Below, piece by piece: positions 17,799-27,281 of a DNA stretch of 64,000 bases. The number at the start of each line of letters is the position of its first letter. Position 1 is the stretch's first letter. A program made the position numbers and the translations under genes. Source of the stretch: Burkholderia sp. WP9 (GTDB lineage Bacteria > Pseudomonadota > Gammaproteobacteria > Burkholderiales > Burkholderiaceae); NCBI RefSeq assembly GCF_900104795.1, contig NZ_FNTG01000001.1, positions 558,001 through 622,000 of the forward strand, read 5' to 3'. Below the pieces are notes generated by a model, which did not search any database, was not told where the DNA came from, and saw only the letters and a program-made list of their open reading frames with translations.

Positions 17799-19505
17799 TC
17801 AGCTCGCCGCGTGCTCGACGATCAACTGCACGCGCGACACGCCGTTCCACGTATCGCTCGCGAGACGGTAGGCGACCGTGGTGCGGGCGGGCAGCGTGTC
17901 CGTGTGGTTGAACCAGATCGCGTTGAAGCGCTGGCGGCCGCGCACGAGTTGCAGTTTCAGGTGCTTGTCCTTCACCAGCGCCTGCGACGCGATATCGAAT
18001 TCGCCCGAAAACACCGGCGCCGGGAAACCTTGGCCCCACACGGCGGCGTCGAGCATTTCGACGAATTGCGGCGTGAAGTACGCGTCTTCGAGCTCGCCGT
18101 CGGTTTCCACCGTGCGCGAGAGCGCCTCTTCGGACAGCCATTCGCGGCCGACCGCTTCGAACGCGGCGGTGAAGCGCGGCACGTCGGCGGCGGCGAGCGT
18201 AAGGCCCGCGGCCATCGCGTGGCCGCCGAACTTCACGATCAGGCCCGGCTCGCGCTTCGAGATCAGGTCGAGCGCGTCGCGCAGATGGAAGCCCGCAATG
18301 GAGCGGCCGGAGCCTTTGACGGTCTGGCCGCTGTCGTCGGCGAGCGCGAAAGTGAACGAGGGCCGGTGGAATTTCTCCTTCAGCCGTCCCGCGACGATGC
18401 CGATCACGCCCTGGTGCCAGTCGGGATTGAAGAGCGTGATGGTGGTCCTGCCGTCCGGGTCGATCGCCGAGAGGTCGTCGAGCGCCTGTTGCTGCATGTC
18501 GGCTTCGATTTCGCGGCGCTCGCGGTTCATCGTGTCGAGTTGCTGCGCAAGGTCCCAGGCGCGGCCGATGTCGTCGGTCGTCAGGCATTCGATTCCGAGC
18601 GACATGTCCGACAGGCGGCCCGCCGCATTCAGGCGCGGCCCGAGCGCGAAGCCGAGGTCGAACCCCGACGCGCTGCGGGCGTCGCGCGCGGCTGCGCGAA
18701 ACAGCGCGGCGATGCCCGGCTGCATCTTGCCTTTGCGGATGCGCTGCAACCCTTGCGCGACCAGCACGCGGTTATTGCCGTCGAGCTTGACCACGTCCGC
18801 GACCGTGCCGAGCGCGACCAGATCGAGCAGACCGTCGAGGCGCGGTTCGGGGAAGTTATCGTTGAACGCGCCACGGCGGCGCAATTCCGCGCGCAACGCG
18901 AGCAGCACATAAAACATCACGCCGACGCCCGCAATGCACTTGCTCGGAAACGTGCAGCCCGGCTGGTTCGGATTGACGATCGCGCGGGCGGGCGGCAGTT
19001 CGTCGCCGGGCAGGTGGTGATCCGTGACCAGCACGTCGATGCCGAGCGCGTTGGCCGCTTCCACGCCGTCCACGCTGGCGATGCCGTTATCCACCGTGAT
19101 CAGCAAGTCCGGTTTGCCCGACGGATTGCGCGCCGCCAGCGCGACGATCTCCGGCGTCAGGCCGTAGCCGTATTCGAAACGGTTCGGCACCAGGTAGTCG
19201 ATCCGGCCGCCGAACATGCGCAGGCCGCGCACGGCGACCGCGCAGGCGGTAGCGCCGTCGCAGTCGTAGTCGGCGACCACCAGCATGCGACGCTGGTTCT
19301 GGATCGCGTCGGCGAGCAGGGCGGCGGCGTCTTCGCAGCCTTTGAGCGCGACCGGCGGCACGAGCCGCGCGAGGCCCGTTTCGATCTCGTCGGGCATGCA
19401 CACACCGCGCGCCGCGTAGAGGCGCGCGAGCACCGGATGCAGGCCGTGGCGGGTGAGAATTTCAGCGTCGACGGGAGAGCAGGTGCGCGTAACGATTCGA
19501 GTCAT
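17799..19505 (-). CDS. recJ: Single-stranded-DNA-specific 5'-3' exonuclease RecJ
   Basis: DHH-superfamily nuclease of 568 residues acting in RecF-pathway recombination and mismatch repair. The phosphoesterase motifs are visible: VADYDCDGATACAV near residue 82, VTVDNGI-type LLITVDNGIAS, VTDHHLPGDELP (DHH) and the DHHA1 glycine motif FGGHAMAAGLTL. It lies 153 bp upstream of prfB and 40 bp downstream of the RpfE-type gene. The same recJ/rpfE association, with prfB and lysS nearby, is known from the Xanthomonas rpf region. Confidence 0.95.
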   Translation of the reverse strand: MTRIVTRTCSPVDAEILTRHGLHPVLARLYAARGVCMPDEIETGLARLVPPVALKGCEDAAALLADAIQNQRRMLVVADYDCDGATACAVAVRGLRMFGGRIDYLVPNRFEYGYGLTPEIVALAARNPSGKPDLLITVDNGIASVDGVEAANALGIDVLVTDHHLPGDELPPARAIVNPNQPGCTFPSKCIAGVGVMFYVLLALRAELRRRGAFNDNFPEPRLDGLLDLVALGTVADVVKLDGNNRVLVAQGLQRIRKGKMQPGIAALFRAAARDARSASGFDLGFALGPRLNAAGRLSDMSLGIECLTTDDIGRAWDLAQQLDTMNRERREIEADMQQQALDDLSAIDPDGRTTITLFNPDWHQGVIGIVAGRLKEKFHRPSFTFALADDSGQTVKGSGRSIAGFHLRDALDLISKREPGLIVKFGGHAMAAGLTLAAADVPRFTAAFEAVGREWLSEEALSRTVETDGELEDAYFTPQFVEMLDAAVWGQGFPAPVFSGEFDIASQALVKDKHLKLQLVRGRQRFNAIWFNHTDTLPARTTVAYRLASDTWNGVSRVQLIVEHAAS

Positions 19506-19545
19506 TCGGAAAGGCCGTGGATCATTCGTTGGGTCATTCGATCAT

Positions 19546-20718
19546 TCATTCGATGAACAGCGAGGCGAGCACGCGCCGCCGCCAGAATTTGCGCAGATCG
19601 CCGCGCGTAACGGAGAGCGTCACCGAGCCCGTGTCGCCGCACAAGGTCAGGCCGAGTTCGCCGAGCTCGCCGGATTGCAGCGCGGCGAGCGCCGGTTCGA
19701 ACCAGTCCGTTTGCATGGCGGCGAAGGCGTCGTTCCAGCGCGCCCAATCCTGCTCGATGTAGGGCGCGGAGAACGGATCGAGTTCGACCAGCGTGGAACC
19801 GCTCGTGTCCGTGTTTGCATTCGAGTTGGCGTTGGCGTTGAGCGCGGGCGCGCCGCCCGACGTGCCGCGCAGCGCGTTATCCGCAGCGCCGCGCGTCGCG
19901 CCCGCCGCCCGCAGCGCCGCAAACGACGCCGGCGGCGCAGCCGCCGCGACGCCCGCGGTCATCGCGAGGCCACGTGTGGCGGCGGCGTCGGAGAACACCC
20001 GTGCAAACGGGCTGCGCACCGGTTGCGCCGCGCCTTGCGCGTGAAACCAGATCGAGTTGACGGCCGGCAGGCCGCGCGCTTCGCGCGCTTCATTGACCGG
20101 ATGTTCGAACCATGCCATTTGCACTTCGTTCTGCAGCTTCATCCAGGCGCGCGAACGCTCGCCGGAATGCGCCTCGTGCGGCAGCCAGATTTCGATGTTG
20201 CGCCCGCTCGCGCGCAACGGCGACGCGCCGGCCAACGTGCCGAACCCTTCGCCCGACAGATACCAGCGCGCGGGCCGCGGCGCTTCGATACGCACGCCGA
20301 GTTCCTCGATCAGCGGCCGCGCGACCGCCAGCAGGGCGCCGGCTTCCGCATCGGACAGATCGAGCGAGGCCGGATCGATGAGCACCAGATGGTCGTGCGC
20401 GATGCGCACATGCACCGGCTGCACGCAGGCCCATGTCGCGTTGCCGGGTTCACCGCCGTCGGCGCGCAGCATGTAGGGCGCGAGCGGCGCTTCGTCGGCG
20501 GCGGCCGCGCCGCTCGGCAGCGCGCCGAACTGGCGCGCGACCCAGCGCTCGTGCGGCAGCGTGCGCTGAAAGTCTTCGCCGATCACGCGCTCCACCAGCG
20601 TCGCGCGTGAAATCAGCCGGTCGAGGGCGGGACTGCGGATATCGTGAAGGGCGGTTGCGGCGTCCGCTGCGGCGGGCAGCGCGAAGGGCAGGAGAAGATG
20701 GAGGCGGTTGGCGAGCAT
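19546..20718 (-). CDS. RpfE-type conserved protein, function unclear
   Basis: The product is about 390 residues, starting MLANRLHLLLPFALPAA. Segments such as GNATWACVQPVHVRIAHDHL and RWYLSGEGFGTLAGASP are typical of the proteobacterial family annotated as RpfE-type regulatory protein, sometimes listed as a phosphoglycerate mutase-like protein (COG4255). I see no classic mutase active site, so I do not call it an enzyme. A low-complexity Ala- and Asn-rich stretch lies at about residues 275-310. The start is uncertain between two ATGs 12 bp apart. It stands directly upstream of recJ, probably in one operon. Confidence 0.65.
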   Translation of the reverse strand: MLANRLHLLLPFALPAAADAATALHDIRSPALDRLISRATLVERVIGEDFQRTLPHERWVARQFGALPSGAAAADEAPLAPYMLRADGGEPGNATWACVQPVHVRIAHDHLVLIDPASLDLSDAEAGALLAVARPLIEELGVRIEAPRPARWYLSGEGFGTLAGASPLRASGRNIEIWLPHEAHSGERSRAWMKLQNEVQMAWFEHPVNEAREARGLPAVNSIWFHAQGAAQPVRSPFARVFSDAAATRGLAMTAGVAAAAPPASFAALRAAGATRGAADNALRGTSGGAPALNANANSNANTDTSGSTLVELDPFSAPYIEQDWARWNDAFAAMQTDWFEPALAALQSGELGELGLTLCGDTGSVTLSVTRGDLRKFWRRRVLASLFIE

Positions 20719-20899
20719 GATGCTGCGCATTGTAGGGCAAAGAGTGCGAGTATTCCGTCCATCAGCTCCCGCTTGCTGAAGCCGCGGCGGCGGGCCATGC
20801 GTTCGCCGCCGTATCAGCCTGGCGTGGTCAGACCCGGGCCTGAAGCGTGGAGCAACAGCCGCGCGCGGCGGCACCGCGCAGAGGACGATGGAGACCGTC

Positions 20900-21145
20900 A
20901 TGTCGCGTGAACTCAAAACCGAACAGGAACTGCTGGCGCTGGTCGTCAAGGCGCTCGATGCCAATCCGGCCACGGCCGGCTGGATTCCAACCGGTTTCCA
21001 CGAAACCGTGGACGACGAGACCGGCTGCAACTGGGACATCAGCCATCTGCACCGCGACCGCAAGGACGCCGACGTGGCCGGGGTCGCCAACAGCGCCGCC
21101 GCGGGCATCATCAATGAGCTGCGCGGGCGTTACAACCTGCGGTAG
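20900..21145 (+). CDS. Small conserved-looking hypothetical protein
   Basis: An 81-residue soluble protein starting MSRELKTEQELLALVVKALD, with TGFHETVDDETGCNWDISHL in the middle and a C-terminal AAAGIINELRGRYNLR. It has no signal peptide and no domain I can name. GGAG six bases before the ATG supports this start over the ATG four codons earlier. The gene is divergent from the RpfE-type gene and 313 bp ahead of lolC. Its codon use matches its neighbours, so it is likely a real gene of unknown role. Confidence 0.65.
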   Translation: MSRELKTEQELLALVVKALDANPATAGWIPTGFHETVDDETGCNWDISHLHRDRKDADVAGVANSAAAGIINELRGRYNLR

Positions 21146-21458
21146 GTGGAATGGGCGTGCGTTTCGGGGCCGGTCATTGCGCCTGCGCTCCGCTGCCGAC
21201 TGCCTTTGCGCGAGTCGGCGGCATTGTATGGCAAACTTCGCGCTTGATTGGTGGTGGCAGTGGCGGTGCCAGCGGCGGCGGGCGTCTTCCAGACCGCCGC
21301 GGATCGGGGTGGCGCGCCCATTGCTAAGGGCATGGCGCGTCATGCCGGAACCATCCGCTGCGCAACGACACCAATAATCACGACGCTCGGGCCGCACGGC
21401 AGGCGCTTCACGCCTTCGTGCGCGGCACAAAGCCGAAGAAACGCAGAAAAGGATTCGC
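21146..21458. other. Intergenic region upstream of lolC
   Basis: About 310 bp with no recognised gene or structure. Open frames here lack ribosome-binding sites and family features. It presumably carries the lolCD promoter, but I see no clear consensus boxes. Confidence 0.5.
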
Positions 21459-22712
21459 TTGAAATTTCCCTACGAATGGCAGATTGGCTGGCGCTACACC
21501 CGCGCCGGCAAACGCACGACCGGTAACGGCTTCATTTCCTTCATCGCGCTCGTCTCGATGTCGGGCATCGCGCTCGGCGTCGCGGCGCTGATCGTCGTGT
21601 TGTCCGTGATGAACGGTTTTCAGAAAGAGGTGCGCGACCGCATGCTGTCGGTGCTCGCGCACGTGGAAATTTTCTCGCCGACCGGGTCGATGCCCAACTG
21701 GCAGTTGACCGCCCAGGAAGCCCGCCAGAACAAGGAAGTGATCGGCGCGGCGCCGTATGTCGAAGCGCAGGCGCTGCTCACGCGTCAGGACGCGGTGAGC
21801 GGGGTGGCGCTGCGCGGCGTCGAGCCGTCGCTCGAGCCGCAGGTGTCCGATATCGGCAAGGAAATGAAAGGCGGCAGTCTGAACGCGCTGGTGCCGGGCG
21901 ATTTCGGCATCGTGCTCGGCGCCGATCTCGCCACCAGTCTCGGCGTCACGGTCAACGACAAGATCACGCTGGTCGCGCCGGAAGGCACGATCACGCCCGC
22001 CGGCATGCTGCCACGGCTCAAGCAGTTCACGGTGGTCGGCATCTTCGAGTCGGGGCATTACGAATACGACAGCACGCTCGCGCTGATCAACATCAAGGAC
22101 GCGCAGGCGCTGTTCCGGCTGCCCGCGCCGACCGGCGTGCGGTTGCGCCTGACCGACATGCAGCGCGCGCCAGAAGTCGCGCATCAGCTCGCGCGCACGC
22201 TGTCCGGTGATCTGTACATTCGCGACTGGACGCAGCAGAACAAGACCTGGTTCTCGGCGGTGCAGATCGAAAAACGCATGATGTTCATCATCCTCACGCT
22301 GATCATCGCGGTGGCGGCGTTCAATCTGGTCTCGTCGCTCGTCATGACGGTGACCAACAAGCAGGCCGACATCGCGATTCTGCGCACGCTCGGCGCGCAG
22401 CCCGGCTCGATCATGAAGATCTTTGTGGTGCAGGGCGTGACGATCGGCTTTATCGGCACGGCCACCGGCGTCGCGCTCGGTTGCCTGATCGCGTGGAGCA
22501 TTCCGTGGCTCGTGCCCATGATCGAGCACATGCTCGGCGTGCAGTTCCTGCCGCCGTCGGTGTATTTCATCAGCGAATTGCCGTCCGAACTGATTCCGGC
22601 CGACGTCGCGCGGATCGGCATCATCGCCTTCCTGATGTCGGCGCTGGCAACCTTGTACCCGAGCTGGCGTGGTGCGAAAGTCCGTCCCGCGGAGGCACTG
22701 CGCTATGAATGA
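21459..22712 (+). CDS. lolC: Lipoprotein-releasing ABC transporter permease, LolC/LolE family
   Basis: Inner-membrane permease of 417 residues that lifts outer-membrane lipoproteins out of the inner membrane for LolA. It has one N-terminal helix ([20 protein letters not shown]), a large periplasmic domain (about residues 50-270) and three C-terminal helices with FtsX-like features ([16 protein letters not shown]). The start is TTG, with AAAAGGA just upstream; [15 protein letters not shown] is the family N-terminus. lolD overlaps its stop codon. Only one permease gene is here, whereas E. coli has separate lolC and lolE. Confidence 0.93.
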   Translation: MKFPYEWQIGWRYTRAGKRTTGNGFISFIALVSMSGIALGVAALIVVLSVMNGFQKEVRDRMLSVLAHVEIFSPTGSMPNWQLTAQEARQNKEVIGAAPYVEAQALLTRQDAVSGVALRGVEPSLEPQVSDIGKEMKGGSLNALVPGDFGIVLGADLATSLGVTVNDKITLVAPEGTITPAGMLPRLKQFTVVGIFESGHYEYDSTLALINIKDAQALFRLPAPTGVRLRLTDMQRAPEVAHQLARTLSGDLYIRDWTQQNKTWFSAVQIEKRMMFIILTLIIAVAAFNLVSSLVMTVTNKQADIAILRTLGAQPGSIMKIFVVQGVTIGFIGTATGVALGCLIAWSIPWLVPMIEHMLGVQFLPPSVYFISELPSELIPADVARIGIIAFLMSALATLYPSWRGAKVRPAEALRYE

Positions 22713-23448
22713 CCGTTCCGCTACTCTATCCATGGCTTCTTCAGATACCGTGCTGCATCCCTATGTGCTGGAAGCGACCGGCATTTCCAAGTCGTTCGTG
22801 CAGGGCGGTCTGAACGTGACGGTGCTCAACAACGCGGAACTGAACGTGCGGCGCGGCGAGAAGCTGGCGATCGTCGGCGCGTCGGGGTCCGGCAAGAGCA
22901 CGCTGCTGCATGTGCTCGGCGGCCTCGACGACCCGAGCGCCGGGCATGTCTCCGTCATGGGCAAACCGTTCACCAGGCTCTCCGAGCGCGAGCGCAACGA
23001 CCTGCGTAACCGCGCGCTGGGATTCGTGTATCAGTTCCACCACCTGCTGCCCGAGTTTTCCGCGCTCGATAACGTCGCGATGCCGCTGCGAATCCGCCGC
23101 ATGTCCACCGAAGCGTCGCGCCGCGAAGCGCTCGCGGTGCTGGAGCGCGTCGGCATGGGGCATCGCGCGAAGCATCGTCCGGGCGAGTTGTCGGGCGGCG
23201 AGCGTCAGCGTGTCGCGATTGCGCGCGCGTTGGTGACGAAGCCCGCCTGCGTGCTGGCCGACGAACCGACCGGCAATCTCGACGGCGGCACCGCCGACAC
23301 CGTGTTCAACCTGATGCTCGAACTGTCGCAAACGCTCGAAACGAGCTTCGTGATCGTCACGCACGATCCGGAACTGGCGGGACGTTGCGACCGCATCATG
23401 CGGCTGCGCGACGGGGTGCTGCACGAAGAGCCGGTGGTGCCGGTCTGA
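22705..23448 (+). CDS. lolD: Lipoprotein-releasing ABC transporter ATP-binding protein LolD
   Basis: ATPase of 247 residues powering lipoprotein release. Walker [10 protein letters not shown], signature [14 protein letters not shown], Walker [12 protein letters not shown] and the H-loop histidine (VTHDPE) are all present. The ATG overlaps the end of lolC by eight bases, with GGAGG 10 bp before it, implying translational coupling. The N-terminus is about 20 residues longer than in E. coli LolD, so the later ATG (MASSDTV) is an alternative start. Confidence 0.94.
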   Translation: MNDRSATLSMASSDTVLHPYVLEATGISKSFVQGGLNVTVLNNAELNVRRGEKLAIVGASGSGKSTLLHVLGGLDDPSAGHVSVMGKPFTRLSERERNDLRNRALGFVYQFHHLLPEFSALDNVAMPLRIRRMSTEASRREALAVLERVGMGHRAKHRPGELSGGERQRVAIARALVTKPACVLADEPTGNLDGGTADTVFNLMLELSQTLETSFVIVTHDPELAGRCDRIMRLRDGVLHEEPVVPV

Positions 23449-23494
23449 TTGCCGGACACCGAAAGCTTGGGCTGAGCCGTTAGCGAGGCACGCC

Positions 23495-24283
23495 ATGTGG
23501 ATCGATACGCACTGTCATCTCGATGCATCGGAATTCGACGCCGACCGCGCGCAAGTCGCGGCGGCGGCGCAGCGCGCGGGCGTGGGGCGGATCGTGATTC
23601 CGGCGATCGGCCGCGAGAACTTCGCCACGGTGCGCGAACTGGCGCACCGGGTCGCCGGCGGCGCGTATGCGCTCGGCATCCATCCGTTGTTCACGCCGTC
23701 GGCGCAAGAGAGCGATCTTGATTTGTTGCGCATGGAAATCGAGGCGAGTCTCGACGATCCGCTGTTTGTCGGTATCGGTGAGATCGGGCTGGATTATTTC
23801 GTCGACGGTCTCGACGACGCGCGCCAGCAGTTCTTCTACAACGCTCAGTTGCAACTCGCACGCGAATTCGATCTGCCGGTGATCTGCCATGTGCGCAAAT
23901 CGCAGGATCAGGTGATCAAGGGGCTGCGGCGGCATCAGATTCACCGCGGCATTGCGCATGCATTCAACGGCAGTTTTCAGCAGGCTCAGGCGTATATCGA
24001 CCAGGGCATGCATCTCGGTTTCGGCGGCAATCTGACGTTCGAGCGGGCGCGGCAAATCCGCCGCCTCGCCGAACAGTTGCCGTTCGACGCACTGGTCGTC
24101 GAGACCGATGCGCCGGACATCGCTCCGGCCTGGATCTACAAGCAGCGCAACTCGCCGGAGCAGATTCCGGCGATCGGCGCGGGCCTCGCGGAACTGCGCG
24201 GCATGACAGCCGATGAAGCCGCCCTAGGCACAACGGCTAACGCGCTCGCCGCGCTGCCGCGGCTCGCACTTTCCTCTGCATAA
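23495..24283 (+). CDS. tatD: TatD family hydrolase (metal-dependent DNase)
   Basis: Cytoplasmic TIM-barrel metallohydrolase of 262 residues. Metal-binding motifs are visible: DTHCHLD at the N-terminus, GEIGLDYF near residue 90, VICHVRK near 128, and the final VETDAPDIAP near 206. TatD proteins have 3'-5' DNase activity in repair; the name does not imply a part in Tat export. It follows lolD by 46 bp on the same strand. Confidence 0.9.
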   Translation: MWIDTHCHLDASEFDADRAQVAAAAQRAGVGRIVIPAIGRENFATVRELAHRVAGGAYALGIHPLFTPSAQESDLDLLRMEIEASLDDPLFVGIGEIGLDYFVDGLDDARQQFFYNAQLQLAREFDLPVICHVRKSQDQVIKGLRRHQIHRGIAHAFNGSFQQAQAYIDQGMHLGFGGNLTFERARQIRRLAEQLPFDALVVETDAPDIAPAWIYKQRNSPEQIPAIGAGLAELRGMTADEAALGTTANALAALPRLALSSA

Positions 24284-24393
24284 TTGAACTCGATGGTCTG
24301 AGTGGTTCGCGCCGGGCGACACCCACGCCCGGCGGGTTCGTTGACGCCCGCGCGTAGGCGTTGTGTCGTCCGGCGTCTGCTGGCGGAGGGCGG

Positions 24394-27138
24394 ATGCGGG
24401 CATGGTGGTGCGGGTTTGCGTTGGGAGTGGTCTGGCTGCAGCGGCAGGCGGCGCTGCCGGATTGGGTGGCGATGTGCGGGCTGGTGATGGTCGCGTGCGC
24501 TGCGGTTGTCGTGGCGGTGTGGGGGTTGGGCGGGGCTGAGGGGTTGGTGGAGGGGCATGGGGCGGTGGGTGCGGCAGCCGGTTTGGCTGCTGGCGCGAAG
24601 GAGTGTTTAGCTCCTGCGTCGGCGTCGTCGCCGCCGCCAACCGCCGCGCCTACGTTTGGCGCGTACGCTCGCGCCGCGAAGCTCGCTTCACTCATAACTC
24701 GCGTCCGCTTTACCCCGCGCTTGCGTTCAGTCGCCGGTTGGGGCGCCCTGTGGTGCGCCGCGTTGTGCGCGGGCTTCGGCTACGCCGCCCTGCGCGCGGA
24801 GATGCGCCTCGCGGTGAGCTTGCCGACTGCATGGGAAGGTCGCGATATCGAAGTCTCCGGCACTATCAAAGGCTTGCCGTCACGCGACGAAAACGGCGCG
24901 CGTTTTCTATTCGACGTCGAATCGGCCGACGCGCCTATTGCCAATTTCCCGCGCGTGATCCAGCTATCGTGGATTGCCGAAGATGCGCCGCCGCCGATCC
25001 TCGAACCCGGCGCACGCTGGCAGTTGACCGTCCGGCTCAAACGTCCGCATGGCAACGCCAACTTCGGCGTGCGGGATGCCGAGGCCAATCTGCTCGCCCG
25101 CAACGTGCGGGCCACCGGCTACGTGAGCGCGCCGGCTCGCGCGGTGCGATTGCGTGGCCACGCACGCGGGATCGGCGTGACGGTGGACCGCTGGCGTGCG
25201 GCGCTGCGCGCGCGGATCGGCGCGGTACTCGGGGATGCGCCACACCGCGGGATCGTCGTGGCGCTCGCCATCGGCGCGCAGGACGAAGTCAGCGCCGCGG
25301 ACTGGCTGCTGATGCGCGGCACGGGCACGAGTCATCTCGTGGCGATTTCGGGACTGCACATTGGCTTCGTCGCGGGTCTCGCGGGCTGGTTCGCGGGAGC
25401 GCTGTGGCGGCGCTCCGGTTGGATCGGCCGCGACTGGCCCTTGCGGCTGCCCGCACAAGTCGTCGCGATGACGGGCGGTGCGCTGTTCGCCGCGCTGCAC
25501 GCCGCGTTGGCCGGCTTCAATGTGCCGGCGCAGCGCGCGCTATGGATGGCGGCTGTGGTCGCACTCGCGTTCGTCAGCGGGCGCAATGTGGCGCGGTCCG
25601 CGGTGCTTGCCTGGGCATTGGGGCTCGTGCTGCTGATCGATCCCTGGGCGGTCGTGTCGGCGGGATTCTGGTTGTCCTTCTGCGCGGTCGCGGCAATCCT
25701 GTTCGCCATGTCGGGACGCCCGCAAGTGCAGGACCACGAACAGCACCACGACGATGCGAACGTGAACGGTGAGGCACCGTCCTGGCTATCGAGGCTGCGT
25801 GCCGGATTGCCGCGCCGCGTGCGCGGTGCAGGCGTAAGACTGCGCAGTGCGGCGCAGGTGCAGTTCGCCGTGACGGTCGCGCTCGCGCCGCTCACCGTTT
25901 ACTGGTTCGCGCAGATTCCGCTGATCGGTCCGCTCGCGAATGCATTCGCGATTCCGTGGGTGAGCCTGCTGGTGACGCCGTCGGTACTGGCGGGCGTCGC
26001 GCTGCCCGCACCGCTCGACGCTTACGCGTGGCATGTCGCGCATGCTTTGCTGGAGTGCCTGGCCGCGGGCTTGCAGCGGCTGTCGGGCCCCGCCTGGGCG
26101 CTCTGGCGCCTGCCGCAACCGGATGCGTGGACGCTGGCCGCCGCCGCGCTCGGCGTGCTCTGGTGTCTGGCGCCGCGCGGCTGGCCGTTGCGCTGGGCCG
26201 CACCGCTGACGTGGCTGCCGCTCGTCATGCCGGCGCCGTCCGGGCCACCGCACGGCAGCTTCCGCCTCACGGCGCTGGACGTCGGTCAAGGTACGTCCGT
26301 GCTGGTGCAAACGGCGCGTCACACGTTGCTGTTCGATACGGGTCCGGGACCGGAATCGACTCACGCGGGCGAGCGGGTGGTCGTGCCGTTCTTGCAGGCG
26401 CATGGTGTGAACGCGCTCGATACGCTGATCGTCAGCCACGCCGATTCCGATCATTCGGGCGGCGCGCCCGCTGTTCTCGACGCGATCGAGGTGCATCAAA
26501 TGGTGGCGGCGTTGGCGCCGTCGAATGCGCTGTGGTCGAACGCGCGCCGGCACGGCGCCGACACGCTGCCCTGCGCGGCTGGGCAGCGCTGGCAGTGGGA
26601 CGGCGTCGAGTTCACGATGCTCTGGCCCGACGCCGGTCCGCTGCAAGGCAAGCCGAACGCGCATTGCTGCGTGCTGCGGGTCAGCACGTTGCCGCCCGCC
26701 ACCGGTCAGCCGACCGCGGGCGTTCAACCCGTTCAAACAACGCCGCCGGTCATGACCGCCTTGCTCACGGCGGATATCGAGGCGCCCGTGGAACGTGTTC
26801 TGCTCGCGCGTGATCGCGGCGCATTGCAGGCTCAGGTGCTGGTCGTGCCGCATCACGGCAGCAAGACCTCGTCGATCGAGCCGTTCCTCGACTCTATCGA
26901 CCCGCTCGTCGCGCTATTTCAGGTAGGCTATCGCAACCGTTTTCATCATCCGAGTGCGGGTGTGTTCGAGCGCTACAAGGCACGGCAGATCGAACTTGGC
27001 CGCAGCGATACGGACGGTGCGGTGCGGGTCGAGGTGAACCCGGGCGCCGGGTCGAATCCTCGCGCCACGAGCGAAAGTGCGGGGCTCACGCTCGAGCGTT
27101 ATCGCGACACGCAGCGCCGCTACTGGATGGATCGCTAG
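24394..27138 (+). CDS. comEC: DNA internalization competence protein ComEC/Rec2
   Basis: Predicted inner-membrane channel for single-stranded DNA uptake, 914 residues. An N-terminal hydrophobic and DUF4131 region comes first, then the multi-helix competence domain with GTSHLVAISGLHIG (about residues 310-325), and a C-terminal metallo-beta-lactamase-like domain with LDVGQGTSVLV, SHADSDHSGG and VPHHGSKTS. The frame is intact. I chose the ATG preceded by GGAGGGCGG; a TTG eleven codons upstream is possible. Residues of about 40-105 form a Gly/Ala/Pro-rich stretch longer than I would expect between the first helices. No other competence gene is nearby. Confidence 0.9.
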   Translation: MRAWWCGFALGVVWLQRQAALPDWVAMCGLVMVACAAVVVAVWGLGGAEGLVEGHGAVGAAAGLAAGAKECLAPASASSPPPTAAPTFGAYARAAKLASLITRVRFTPRLRSVAGWGALWCAALCAGFGYAALRAEMRLAVSLPTAWEGRDIEVSGTIKGLPSRDENGARFLFDVESADAPIANFPRVIQLSWIAEDAPPPILEPGARWQLTVRLKRPHGNANFGVRDAEANLLARNVRATGYVSAPARAVRLRGHARGIGVTVDRWRAALRARIGAVLGDAPHRGIVVALAIGAQDEVSAADWLLMRGTGTSHLVAISGLHIGFVAGLAGWFAGALWRRSGWIGRDWPLRLPAQVVAMTGGALFAALHAALAGFNVPAQRALWMAAVVALAFVSGRNVARSAVLAWALGLVLLIDPWAVVSAGFWLSFCAVAAILFAMSGRPQVQDHEQHHDDANVNGEAPSWLSRLRAGLPRRVRGAGVRLRSAAQVQFAVTVALAPLTVYWFAQIPLIGPLANAFAIPWVSLLVTPSVLAGVALPAPLDAYAWHVAHALLECLAAGLQRLSGPAWALWRLPQPDAWTLAAAALGVLWCLAPRGWPLRWAAPLTWLPLVMPAPSGPPHGSFRLTALDVGQGTSVLVQTARHTLLFDTGPGPESTHAGERVVVPFLQAHGVNALDTLIVSHADSDHSGGAPAVLDAIEVHQMVAALAPSNALWSNARRHGADTLPCAAGQRWQWDGVEFTMLWPDAGPLQGKPNAHCCVLRVSTLPPATGQPTAGVQPVQTTPPVMTALLTADIEAPVERVLLARDRGALQAQVLVVPHHGSKTSSIEPFLDSIDPLVALFQVGYRNRFHHPSAGVFERYKARQIELGRSDTDGAVRVEVNPGAGSNPRATSESAGLTLERYRDTQRRYWMDR

Positions 27139-27281
27139 CAGGCTTGTCGGCGAAATGCCGGCCGGCATGGATGGACGAAACGCAGCAGGACCGCACAAGA
27201 AACGCGCTGCTGGGCAAAGCGCCTGCGCGCAAGCGCGCACGGAAGCCCCGCGCGCAAAAAACAGAACGGAGATAGCCGCAG

